Shown here: positions 1 through 6,205 of the stretch, piece by piece
Numbering within the stretch: the first letter of the stretch is position 1
Layout: each line of letters begins with the position of its first letter
Source: Chloroflexota bacterium
GTDB taxonomy: Bacteria; Chloroflexota; UBA5177; JANWHV01
NCBI GenBank assembly: GCA_028287725.1
Contig: JAQBPC010000378.1
Coordinates: 1 to 12,857 of the forward strand
Direction of reading: 5' to 3'
Length of the DNA: 12,857 nt
Translations under genes and position numbers: made by a program
The notes under the pieces: model-generated
What the model saw: only the letters and a program-made list of their open reading frames with translations
Database searches by the model: none
Told to the model about the DNA's origin: nothing

Positions 1-1050
1 ATCGCCTGAGTCGGCCGACGCGTAAACCTGTCCGCCGCTGGTACCAAAATATATGCCGCACGAATCGAGCGTATCAATGGCCATGGCGTCACGCAACACA
101 TTCACATAGCAATCGCTCTGCGGCAGACCATTGGTGAGCGCCTCCCACTCGTTGCCGCCTGACCGGCTCCGATACACGCGCAGCTTTCCGTCAGGAGGGT
201 AGTGGAGTGAGTCGCTGGTAATCGGGACGACGTAGATCGTTTCCGGCTCGTGCGCGTGCACGTCAATCGGGAACCCGAAGTCCGTTGGCAGGTTACCACT
301 GACCTCGCGCCACGAGTCACCCGCGTCGTCGCTGCGCATGACATCCCAGTGCTTTTGCATGAACAGGACGCCCGGACGTGAGGGGTGCATGGCGATACGG
401 TGGACGCAATGTCCGACCTCAGCATTCGGATCAGGGATGTACTCGGACCGCAGGCCCTGGTTGATTGGCTTCCAGGTCGTGCCGGCATCATCGGACCGAA
501 AAGCGCCCGCGGACGAAATAGCAATAAAAATACGCTCGGGATCGCTCGGGTCAAGAAGAATCGTATGCAGGCACATGCCGCCGGCACCCGGCTGCCAGGA
601 TGGCCCGGTGTTGTGCTCGCGAAGCCCGGAGAGTTCTTTCCACGTCTGTCCGCCGTCGACCGAGCGGAACAAGGCGGCGTCTTCCACCCCTGCGTAGACC
701 GTATCGGGGTCCGTCAGCGACGGCTCGAGATGCCAGACTTTCGCGAATTTCCAAGGATGCTGCGTGCCGTCGTACCACTGATGCGTGCCAGGGACGCCAT
801 CGTACACGAACTCGTTGCCTACCGGCTCCCAGGTCTTGCCGCCGTCATTCGAGCGTTGGATCTGCTGCCCGAACCAGCCACTGCACTGCGATGCATAGAG
901 CCGATTCGGATCGGCTGGCGAGCCCTTCATGTGGAAGATCTCCCAGCCCGCAAAGTGGGGGCCACTCACATCCCACTTTTCACGCTTTCCGTCTGACGTC
1001 AGGATGAATGCGCCCTTGCGCGTACCAACGAGTACCCGTACCTGGGTCAT
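1..1050 (-). CDS. BNR/Asp-box repeat beta-propeller protein (sialidase/sortilin-like fold), C-terminus outside window
   Basis: The reading frame is open from the ATG at 1050 to the window edge: 350 codons, no stop, so the gene is cut on the left. The protein starts MTQVRVLVGTRKGAFIL and carries five complete Asp-box motifs (S-x-D-x-G-x-T-W type): SNDGGKTW near residue 67, SVDGGQTW near 130, SDDAGTTW near 186, SDDAGDSW near 240, a degenerate SRSGGNEW near 295, and the start of a sixth (SADSGD) at the edge. The regular spacing of about 50-63 residues indicates a beta-propeller, as in the WD40/YVTN/BNR-like and VPS10/sortilin families. No signal peptide or membrane segment is visible, so a cytoplasmic location is likely. 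Such proteins are often labelled exo-alpha-sialidase or glycosyl hydrolase, but I see no sialidase arginine triad in the visible part, and enzymatic activity should not be assumed. The start is supported by GGAAGG about 8 nt upstream. It is the most downstream gene of the minus-strand cluster but separated from it by 278 bp. Confidence 0.88.
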   Translation of the reverse strand, partial: MTQVRVLVGTRKGAFILTSDGKREKWDVSGPHFAGWEIFHMKGSPADPNRLYASQCSGWFGQQIQRSNDGGKTWEPVGNEFVYDGVPGTHQWYDGTQHPWKFAKVWHLEPSLTDPDTVYAGVEDAALFRSVDGGQTWKELSGLREHNTGPSWQPGAGGMCLHTILLDPSDPERIFIAISSAGAFRSDDAGTTWKPINQGLRSEYIPDPNAEVGHCVHRIAMHPSRPGVLFMQKHWDVMRSDDAGDSWREVSGNLPTDFGFPIDVHAHEPETIYVVPITSDSLHYPPDGKLRVYRSRSGGNEWEALTNGLPQSDCYVNVLRDAMAIDTLDSCGIYFGTSGGQVYASADSGD

Positions 1051-1070
1051 CCTTTTTTCCTTCCCGATCA

Positions 1071-1089
1071 TCCGGCAAATTTGGCCGGA
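1071..1089 (-). repeat. Inverted repeat in the leader of the BNR-repeat gene
   Basis: TCCGGC (1071-1076) and GCCGGA (1084-1089) are perfect 6-bp arms around a 7-nt A/T-rich centre, AAATTTG. The element lies just upstream of the ribosome binding site of the minus-strand gene starting at 1050. It could be an operator or a small mRNA hairpin; there is no T-run to suggest a terminator. A second inverted repeat in the same spacer has 7-bp arms, ACGTGCG at 1183-1189 and CGCACGT at 1204-1210. I found no convincing promoter in this spacer. Confidence 0.45.
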
Positions 1090-1328
1090 AGGCTTCACGC
1101 AATCTGTAGTCTACTCGAGCATGGCGGCCTCAAATAGACACTTATTGGCGTAATTCGTACACTTAACGGTTACATTTTTAACACGTGCGGACTACCCGCC
1201 GTACGCACGTTCGCCGACGCGGACGCCGTAACCGACTGCCGGCTATTTGAGCCCTCTGCCATCGGATATTGACTCACGGTACATCGATCGAGCTGGAACC
1301 CACGTTTCGGCGAATCCCTAAGTCCGGC

Positions 1329-1679
1329 TTACGGCAGAGAGCCGAAGTAGACCTCGATTTCCCTGATCCGACCGCCTTCGAACCTGAAGAACTCGGTATT
1401 GCGAAAATTGACGCCGGTCTTCAGCTCGGCTCGGTAGCGCACGAACGCTTCATCGCCATCGTCGAATACCTTCTCAACATGAACGGCCCGGAACATGTCA
1501 TTATTCGGCCAACACCGATCGAAATAGCTCGTCCTATCGATGTGGTCGTCATATGGACTTGTAAAGGTGAAGTCGGGGCCGAGGAGGTCTTCCATGACCT
1601 ACCTGTCGTTGGTTTCAAATGCTGCAAAACATCTGCGCACGAGATCCGGAATGTTGTTGTTGCGCACAAGTGCCTCCAT
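1329..1679 (-). pseudogene. SnoaL-like (NTF2 fold) protein interrupted by an in-frame amber codon
   Basis: From the ATG at 1679 the frame reads MEALVRNNNIPDLVRRCFAA, then FETNDR, then TAG (1601-1599, codon 27), then VMEDLLGPDFTFTSPYDD and onward to TAA at 1331-1329. The two halves together form one continuous SnoaL-like polypeptide of about 116 residues: an N-terminal helix with the usual 'R-x-C-F-A-A-F-E-T-x-D-R' pattern, the 'DLLGPDFTFTSP' region, and a C-terminal beta-strand 'F-x-F-E-x-G-R-I-x-E-I-E-V-Y-F'. The TAG sits where relatives usually have an acidic or polar residue, and a single G-to-T change from GAG would explain it. SnoaL-like proteins are small alpha+beta cone proteins, some of them polyketide cyclases or isomerases, most of unknown function. 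Translation could restart at the ATG at 1595, which has an AGG 6 nt upstream; that would give an 88-residue product lacking the first helix. An alternative in-frame start at 1751 overlaps the upstream SRPBCC gene. It is the third gene of the arsR operon, 37 nt after the SRPBCC stop. Confidence 0.75.
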
Positions 1680-1716
1680 GGGTCTGTCGCTTGTAGGCCG
1701 TGCCGGTGCAAACGTG

Positions 1717-2187
1717 TCAGGCGCTCGTGGGCTCGCGCCGAAGCTCGACATTTAGTGCGTCAAGAAGCTCGCCGGTGCCCTGCTGGCGCTGTGCCGGATT
1801 ATCGTGACCGTCGAGGAACACGCCCTGCTCGGTAAAGATCAGTCGCGTGGCGCCACCCGCGGGCTTGAGCTCCACCGTGGCCAGAGAGACCGATATACGC
1901 GTCGCGCCGACGCACATGTCGTAGCTGTAGACAATGCGCTGATCCGTCACGATGTCCTGGTAGCGGGCGTCGAAGGTGTAGATCGGACCGCCGGGCGGGC
2001 CACCGCGATTTATCTCTTTACCGCCGACCCGAAAGTCGAGTTCATACCCGGCCTTCGACTCCTCCGAACCGCCAAACCAGCGAGACTTCGCTGCCGGGTC
2101 GGACCAGGCCTTGAAGACCCGCGCGGGTGACGCGTCATAGCTGCGCTCGACGACGAAGGTGGCGTGCGTTACGGAGCGTTCCGTCAT
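1717..2187 (-). CDS. SRPBCC / AHSA1-type START-like domain protein
   Basis: This 156-residue protein has the AHSA1 (activator of Hsp90 ATPase homologue 1-like) pattern: an N-terminal strand followed by S-P-A-R-V-F-K-A-W-S-D-P with a W-F-G-G turn (about residues 20-40), a central strand with F-D-A-R-Y-Q-D-I (about 72-79), the strand pair T-R-I-S-V-S-L-A-T-V and T-R-L-I-F-T-E-Q-G (about 97-122), and the long C-terminal helix G-E-L-L-D-A-L-N (about 139-146). The family folds into a cup around a hydrophobic pocket and probably binds a small lipophilic ligand; no specific ligand or reaction can be read from the sequence. The start codon overlaps the stop of the ArsR gene (ATGA, 2187-2184), which implies translational coupling in one operon. 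ArsR-SRPBCC pairs are a widespread two-gene arrangement in which the regulator controls the pair. Confidence 0.9.
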   Translation of the reverse strand: MTERSVTHATFVVERSYDASPARVFKAWSDPAAKSRWFGGSEESKAGYELDFRVGGKEINRGGPPGGPIYTFDARYQDIVTDQRIVYSYDMCVGATRISVSLATVELKPAGGATRLIFTEQGVFLDGHDNPAQRQQGTGELLDALNVELRREPTSA

Positions 2188-2537
2188 GATGTACTCCCCT
2201 CGTTTGGCTCATCTGGATGCTCGGCGAGGTACTCTCCAAGCCGATCGAGTCGGTGTTCCCAGACTTCCCGCCGCTCGGAAATCCATTGCTCGGCCGTACG
2301 TAGCGCCTCGGGCTCTAAGCGGCACATACGTACCCGCCCGATCTTCGTTGATCGGACGATACCGCTATCTTCAAGCACCTGCAGGTGCTGGACCACTGCC
2401 GGAAGTGACATGGCGAGTGGCTTGGCGAGCTCGCTGACCGAAGCCGGTCCGCGGCTCAGCCGCTCCACCATGGCGCGCCGGCTTGGGTCCGAGAGCGCCT
2501 GGAACATCTGATCGAGCGGGGCATAATGGTTAAGCAT
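2184..2537 (-). CDS. ArsR/SmtB-family winged helix-turn-helix repressor
   Basis: This 117-residue protein begins MLNHYAPLDQMFQALSDPSR and continues with the winged helix-turn-helix S-V-S-E-L-A-K-P-L ... S-L-P-A-V-V-Q-H-L-Q-V-L-E-D-S-G-I-V (residues 33-61) and a wing with K-I-G-R-V-R-M-C-R-L. The E-L-C-V-C-D-L metal-binding signature of ArsR/SmtB metal sensors is absent and there is one cysteine (C72), so it is unlikely to be a metal sensor. It belongs to the group paired with SRPBCC proteins and probably autoregulates the operon. The frame is open upstream to an ATG at 2636, but the start at 2537 matches the usual N-terminus of this group (A-L-S-D-P-S-R-R about 14 residues in). It also coincides with the predicted transcription start, so the mRNA would be leaderless; no Shine-Dalgarno sequence precedes it. 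The stop overlaps the next start (ATGA). Confidence 0.9.
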   Translation of the reverse strand: MLNHYAPLDQMFQALSDPSRRAMVERLSRGPASVSELAKPLAMSLPAVVQHLQVLEDSGIVRSTKIGRVRMCRLEPEALRTAEQWISERREVWEHRLDRLGEYLAEHPDEPNEGSTS

Positions 2538-2545
2538 ATGCTTAA
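2530..2545. promoter_or_regulatory. Perfect 16-bp palindrome, candidate ArsR operator
   Basis: TTAAGCATATGCTTAA is a perfect 16-bp dyad. It covers the arsR start codon (2537-2535, minus strand) and touches the last base of the predicted -10 box. Operators of ArsR-family repressors are A/T-rich inverted repeats placed over the promoter or transcription start, so the position and symmetry fit autorepression. Assigning it to this particular ArsR protein is an inference. Confidence 0.6.
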
Positions 2546-2573
2546 GTATAGTGGCCAGACGGGTCGGAGGCAA
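2545..2573 (-). promoter_or_regulatory. Sigma70-type promoter of the arsR operon (probably leaderless transcript)
   Basis: On the minus strand, TTGCCT (2573-2568) and TATACT (2550-2545) are separated by exactly 17 nt, matching -35 TTGACA at 4 of 6 and -10 TATAAT at 5 of 6 positions. The expected start point, about 7 nt after the -10 box, falls on or next to the A of the ATG at 2537. That predicts a leaderless mRNA and explains the missing ribosome binding site. Confidence 0.6.
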
Positions 2574-2694
2574 GAAGGGAGGGCATGCAGACTCACCACT
2601 GATTTGCCTGGATGCTTGCATTCCAAGATGTGCCATTTGTTTCCAGAGATAAACGGAGTATCGTATTTGTCAGGAAGATAGAACGTCAAATGCC

Positions 2695-2710
2695 TACTGT
2701 CACGACAGTA
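2695..2710. promoter_or_regulatory. Inverted repeat upstream of the signal peptidase homologue, candidate operator
   Basis: TACTGTC (2695-2701) and GACAGTA (2704-2710) are perfect 7-bp arms with a 2-bp centre. The element lies about 145 bp upstream of the signal peptidase homologue, in the 316-bp divergent spacer shared with arsR. It looks like a binding site for a dimeric regulator, but neither the protein nor a nearby promoter could be identified. A TTGTCA at 2667-2672 resembles a -35 box but has no acceptable -10 partner. The rest of the spacer shows nothing else I can support. Confidence 0.4.
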
Positions 2711-2853
2711 TCCACATCTTCTCGTTTCCCCCCGCGCCCAGGAGACCCCGAATTGGGTCCGCCGAACATGCCGGTCGTCGTGCAGCGTTAGCTGGCTAAT
2801 CAGACATTGCGAGGATAGCAGTGAGTGGGTCGTACGCCATTGGGGAGCGTCAA

Positions 2854-3438
2854 ATGCTCAGTCCAACTGCCGAGGCACAGCCTCGAAGTGGCAAGTGGAG
2901 ACGACGGGCCCTTCGAATCGCGGCGGCAACCGCCTTGATCATTGTCGGCGTCTACGTTCTCTTTCGGACAGATAATATGCCTGTGCAGATTTTTCGCGTT
3001 TACGGAAGCGCTATGGAGCCGGCAGTTCCAGATGGTCAAATGCTGGTCGTGTCGAAAGTGACCAAGTGGATCGATCAGATCCAGCGCGGAGACATGGTCA
3101 CGGTTCGCGTACCTCTCACGTTACTGGACAGTGGGCTAACACTAACGGCTCCACCGGGCGAGCGAACTGTGGTCATTGAACGCCTGATTGGACTGCCGGG
3201 CGACACTATTTCCATACATAACCACATGCTGTTCATTAATGGCAAGCGCGTGAGCGAGCCCTATATTGCGCCTGAATGGCAAGCCACGTATCGCATGGCA
3301 CCATACCGCGTGCCTGAAGGCGATGTCTTCCTCTTAGGCGACAATCGCAATAACAGCGAGGACTCTCATTCATTCTTCGGTGTTCCAAAGGCCGATATAA
3401 TTGGCACCGTTTGGTTCAAGCTCGGCCAAGCACATTAG
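2854..3438 (+). CDS. Type I signal peptidase (S26) homologue lacking both catalytic residues; probable pseudoenzyme
   Basis: This 194-residue protein has a short basic N-terminus (K-W-R-R-R, residues 14-18), one membrane segment (about 20-37, rich in A, I, V and L) and a C-terminal domain on the outer face. The S26 boxes are in order: box B V-Y-G-S-A-M-E-P (49-56), box C R-G-D-M-V-T-V (78-84), box D I-E-R-L-I-G-L-P-G-D (108-117) and box E G-D-N-R-N-N-S-E-D-S (162-171). Active enzymes have G-x-S-M-x-P and K-R-x-x-G-L-P-G-D. Here the nucleophile serine is Ala53 (GCT, 3010-3012) and the general-base lysine is Glu109 (GAA, 3178-3180). A serine at 52 is one residue out of register. Boxes C and E are well kept and the frame is intact, so the fold is under selection but peptide-bond cleavage by the Ser/Lys dyad is not expected. 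Streptococcal SipA, a pilus-assembly factor, is a known inactive S26 relative. GGGGAG lies 6 nt before the ATG at 2854. A GTG at 2821, preceded by GAGG, is a possible longer start adding 11 residues. It is transcribed away from arsR and has no recognisable partner downstream. Confidence 0.85.
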   Translation: MLSPTAEAQPRSGKWRRRALRIAAATALIIVGVYVLFRTDNMPVQIFRVYGSAMEPAVPDGQMLVVSKVTKWIDQIQRGDMVTVRVPLTLLDSGLTLTAPPGERTVVIERLIGLPGDTISIHNHMLFINGKRVSEPYIAPEWQATYRMAPYRVPEGDVFLLGDNRNNSEDSHSFFGVPKADIIGTVWFKLGQAH

Positions 3439-3995
3439 CCATATCCAAAGGGTCGCGTCAATGGACTTGGGCTGTCCCGTCATCGCAATTGACCGCGATC
3501 GTCGCCATGCACGCTGTCCATCTCTACATCCGTGCAGCAGTGCATCCTGGCCATGCTCGCGTCGGAGCCCGAGTGGCGATTGCGACGCTCAAGCTCGGCA
3601 TCCTGCCGAATCGTGCCAATCAGCGCAGGACCTTACTGGACCTGTGCCTACTGGTCCGCTGGCGAACGAACCGATCTCATCGGACGGGTTCGGCGCGCAG
3701 TGCGAATGGAACGACCGTATATGTCGGCAACTGCGAACGCTGCTCGTCCAAGCGCTTATAATGGACGTTCGCTTGAGCACGGGATGCTGGGCATCTCCAT
3801 CAGCAATGGGCCACGCGTTTTGTCAGCCGTGCCGGATCCTCTACCATATTGTCGACACACTACGTGGTGTGAATTCATCGCGGCAACCATTCAGTATGAA
3901 CAGGCGGAGCAGCGCGTGGGACGCGGCAGTGGGTCGTGCCGAAACGGTCACGCAGTGATGCCAAGCAGACGATGACAACGGGAGAGGCTCTGAAT
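3439..3995 (+). other. Gene-poor stretch with an unrecognised open frame
   Basis: About 550 bp follow the signal peptidase homologue. One plus-strand frame is open from a GTG at 3532 to 3975 (147 codons) and has fairly G/C-rich third positions in its first two thirds, including segments such as A-G-P-Y-W-T-C-A-Y-W and R-V-R-R-A-V-R-M-E-R. I recognise no family, the end of the frame runs into the ABM leader, it is rich in Arg, Ser and Cys, and there is no good ribosome binding site. It may be an eroded gene or simply non-coding. TATAAT occurs at 3757-3762 without a -35 partner. I see no terminator, repeat or RNA gene here. Confidence 0.3.
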
Positions 3996-4289
3996 ATGGT
4001 TGTACTGGTGGCCAGGTATTACGCAATACCCGGCAAAGGCGACGCAGTTGAGCAAGCTTTGAAGGAGATGGCCCCGAAGGTCAAGGAGCTCGAGCCCGGT
4101 TGCTTGATGTATCAGGTCAGCCGGTCGCACGAGAATGCGGATCACTTCCTGTTGTACGAGCAGTACCAGGACATGGCCGCATTGGAGGCACATCGCGAAA
4201 CCGCGCATTTCAAGGAAATAATCGGTGAGAAGATTTCGCCACTTGTTGAACGGCGCGAGCGAGGTTTCTACAACCTTGTGATCAGCTAG
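3996..4289 (+). CDS. ABM-domain (antibiotic biosynthesis monooxygenase-like) small protein
   Basis: This 97-residue protein has the dimeric alpha/beta ferredoxin-like ABM fold pattern: first strand M-V-V-L-V-A-R-Y-Y (1-9), helix G-D-A-V-E-Q-A-L-K-E-M (15-25), E-P-G-C-L-M-Y-Q-V (33-41), H-F-L-L-Y-E-Q-Y-Q-D (50-59), A-L-E-A-H-R-E-T-A-H-F (62-72) and final strand F-Y-N-L-V (91-95). Length and motif order are typical. Members include quinol or polyketide monooxygenases without cofactor, haem-degrading enzymes and many of unknown function, so no substrate can be named. The ATG at 3996 is preferred because GGGAGAGG lies about 8 nt upstream; an in-frame ATG at 3972 lacks a ribosome binding site. The amidase gene follows after 74 nt on the same strand, so the two are probably co-transcribed. 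Confidence 0.88.
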   Translation: MVVLVARYYAIPGKGDAVEQALKEMAPKVKELEPGCLMYQVSRSHENADHFLLYEQYQDMAALEAHRETAHFKEIIGEKISPLVERRERGFYNLVIS

Positions 4290-4363
4290 CAGCTTGAGTC
4301 AGCAGCTCACGGCAACCACATCACGGCCTCGTCGTGCGCAGTAGGGCGGGCAAGGAGCACAGC

Positions 4364-5791
4364 ATGGGATCTAATTTTGCGAAATCTTCCATCGCCGAGT
4401 TGACTGATGGCTACCGCCGCCGGGCATTTTCGCCTGTCGAAGTGGTCAACGAACTTCTCGCCCGCATCGAGAGTCATGATCCGCAGGTGAATGCTTTCTA
4501 CACCGTGGCGGCTGAACGGGCAGTTGCCCACGCAAGACGCTGTGAAGCGGACATCATGCAGGGACAAGTGGTCCGATCGTTGCACGGCATCCCATTTGCA
4601 GCAAAAGATCTGTTTGATACGAAGGGCCTCCGTACGACGTACGGATCGAAGATCTTTGCCGACCATATACCTCAAAACGATGCCGCGGCGGTACGCAGGC
4701 TGCAAGAGGCCGGAGCGATCCTCATTGGGAAGACTGCCACCCATGAATTCGCGTGGGGCATCACAACCAACAACCCTCATTTTGGTCCTACGCGGAATCC
4801 GTGGCACACCGATCATGTACCGGGAGGATCGAGCGGCGGGTCCGCTGCCGCCCTGGCGGCGGGCATGGTACCAGCGGCATTAGGCACCGACACTGGTGGC
4901 TCCATTCGCATCCCGGCCAGCTTTTGCGGGTTGGTTGGTCTCAAGCCGACCTTTCAACGCATAAGTGTGGACGGAGTTTTTCCGCTGGCGACTTCCCTCG
5001 ACCATCCGGGGCCAATGGCGCGGACAGTTGAAGACGTCGCTACGTTACTCAATGTATTGGCAGGCCATGAGCCGGGCGACAGCTCAAGTGCGCAGCAGCC
5101 CGTCCCCGACTACACCGATGGACTGAACCTGGGGATTGCCGGCCTTCGGATTGGCATTTGTTCCGATCTGCACTTCGTACCGTTGAGCACCCAGGTTCAG
5201 CGAGTATTCGACGAAAGTATTCGAGTGATGGCCGATTTGGGCGCCGAAATCGTCGATGTGCCACTTGCGACAGCGCCTGATATTTTTGACGCGTATTTCA
5301 CGCTCCAGCTGGCGGAAGCCTATCACGCCCATCACCGTCAGCGGCAGTTATTTCCTGCGCAGGCATCATCATACGGCGTCGACGTGGCAGATCGGCTGCA
5401 CCAGGCGAGCTCCGTTAGCCTTGCAGAATACCTTGAGGCGCGTGCCAGTCAATTACGCGTGAAGGCCGAGCTTGAAGATTTGCTCGGTCGAGATGTCGAC
5501 GTGCTGCTTACACCCGTGAGCGCGGCCGCCCCACCGCGGATAGGCTCCAACACCGTTATCGTGAATGGGCAGGAACTACCGGTTAGGTCCGCGGTGATGC
5601 CGTATACAACTCCCCAGGATCTTGCGGGCCTGCCGGCCTGTGCGATCCGGGCGGGTTTCGACAACGATGGGCTGCCCATCGGCATGCAGATCACCGGCCG
5701 GCGCTGGGATGAACAAACCGTGCTTCGTGTTTGCAACGCCTTCTTTCACGCTACGTCGAGCATCCAGCAGTCGTGGCCCCAACTGCTTTAG
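4364..5791 (+). CDS. Amidase signature-family hydrolase (GatA-like fold)
   Basis: This 475-residue protein is full length for the family. The catalytic Ser-cisSer-Lys triad is complete: Lys81 in G-I-P-F-A-A-K-D, cis-Ser156 in the glycine/serine-rich P-G-G-S-S-G-G-S-A-A, and nucleophile Ser180 in G-T-D-T-G-G-S-I-R-I-P-A. The 24-residue spacing between the two serines is the same as in fatty acid amide hydrolase and peptide amidase. The continuation F-C-G-L-V-G-L-K-P-T and the C-terminal A-G-L-P-A-C-A-I-R-A-G and L-P-I-G-M-Q-I-T-G-R segments are standard. Such enzymes hydrolyse carboxamides, and some act on ureido or carbamoyl substrates. It stands apart from gatB or gatC, so a free-standing catabolic amidase is more likely than the tRNA amidotransferase subunit. 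The substrate is not deducible. The start at 4364 has AAGGAG 6 nt upstream; a GTG at 4334 in the same frame has no such site. No terminator is evident after the stop. Confidence 0.93.
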   Translation: MGSNFAKSSIAELTDGYRRRAFSPVEVVNELLARIESHDPQVNAFYTVAAERAVAHARRCEADIMQGQVVRSLHGIPFAAKDLFDTKGLRTTYGSKIFADHIPQNDAAAVRRLQEAGAILIGKTATHEFAWGITTNNPHFGPTRNPWHTDHVPGGSSGGSAAALAAGMVPAALGTDTGGSIRIPASFCGLVGLKPTFQRISVDGVFPLATSLDHPGPMARTVEDVATLLNVLAGHEPGDSSSAQQPVPDYTDGLNLGIAGLRIGICSDLHFVPLSTQVQRVFDESIRVMADLGAEIVDVPLATAPDIFDAYFTLQLAEAYHAHHRQRQLFPAQASSYGVDVADRLHQASSVSLAEYLEARASQLRVKAELEDLLGRDVDVLLTPVSAAAPPRIGSNTVIVNGQELPVRSAVMPYTTPQDLAGLPACAIRAGFDNDGLPIGMQITGRRWDEQTVLRVCNAFFHATSSIQQSWPQLL

Positions 5792-6205
5792 ACATCGAGC
5801 CTGCCACCTCATTCTTAAAGTAGACGCGCCTCCCCTTACTACGGTCGCGGCCTTATCAGTCATGGTTCCTCTTCATTGAGTCGCCATGACCAAGATCAAA
5901 GCGTTTCGATAGTCCCGAGTCCTTGAGCGCTGCCACCTTCTACTGGGTAAGTGTGACGACGAGCCCGCCATGGTCTGCTAGGGCGCCGGTCGGCTTGCTC
6001 GGAGCTCAGGCAAACGTGCCGTGACGGCAGCGCCCTCGAGCTGCCCACCGACTCGCCTGGCCGCGACCAGGACTTAGGGCCACCGCATTGGTTGGAGGGA
6101 AGTAAAGTGGCTCTTTTGCGCACGTACGAGCTGTGCTAGCCTAGAAGTGGATCCACCCATATCAGAAAATCATGGCTGGAGTTAGGGCCGCTTGGGGAGG
6201 TACAT
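5792..6205 (+). other. Intergenic region between the amidase gene and pdxS
   Basis: No gene is supported in these 414 bp on either strand. The short open frames have no recognisable product. A perfect small dyad, TGCCGT-g-ACGGCA, occurs at 6017-6029. The last 90 bp hold a weak promoter candidate and the strong pdxS ribosome binding site (GGGGAGG, ending 5 nt before the ATG at 6206). No PdxR/MocR-type regulator gene or known riboswitch is recognisable. Confidence 0.5.
6114..6142 (+). promoter_or_regulatory. Possible pdxST promoter
   Basis: TTTTGC (6114-6119) and TAGCCT (6137-6142) are 17 nt apart, and the -10 box is preceded by TG one base away, as in extended -10 promoters. Neither hexamer is a strong match, so this is tentative. 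It would give a leader of about 57 nt before pdxS. Confidence 0.3.

Noticed and set aside
385..996. Plus-strand open frame of 203 codons opposite the BNR-repeat gene
   Set aside because: The minus-strand frame has repeated Asp-box motifs and a ribosome binding site; the plus-strand frame has neither a family nor a start signal.
1090..1140. TTGAGG with TAGACT/TACAGA as a promoter of the BNR-repeat gene
   Set aside because: Spacings are 14 or 19 nt and the hexamers match poorly, so I could not support a call.
1269..1835. Plus-strand open frame of 188 codons across the SnoaL and SRPBCC genes
   Set aside because: It is antisense to the clear SRPBCC protein and to the SnoaL-like halves; its product resembles nothing I know.
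2538..2636. N-terminal extension of the ArsR protein from the ATG at 2636
   Set aside because: The extra 33 residues do not resemble ArsR proteins, and the -35/-10 pair lies inside this stretch, so they would not be transcribed from that promoter.
2695..2710. LexA (SOS) box
   Set aside because: The arms resemble CTGT...ACAG, but the spacing is 4 bp instead of the 8 bp of the E. coli-type box, and the Actinobacteria-type box has another sequence.
3757..3762. Consensus TATAAT as a promoter for the ABM gene
   Set aside because: No acceptable -35 hexamer at 16-18 nt and a distance of over 230 bp to the start codon; single hexamers occur by chance.
4307..4816. Minus-strand open frame opposite the amidase N-terminus
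   Set aside because: The plus strand has the complete amidase signature; this is a shadow.
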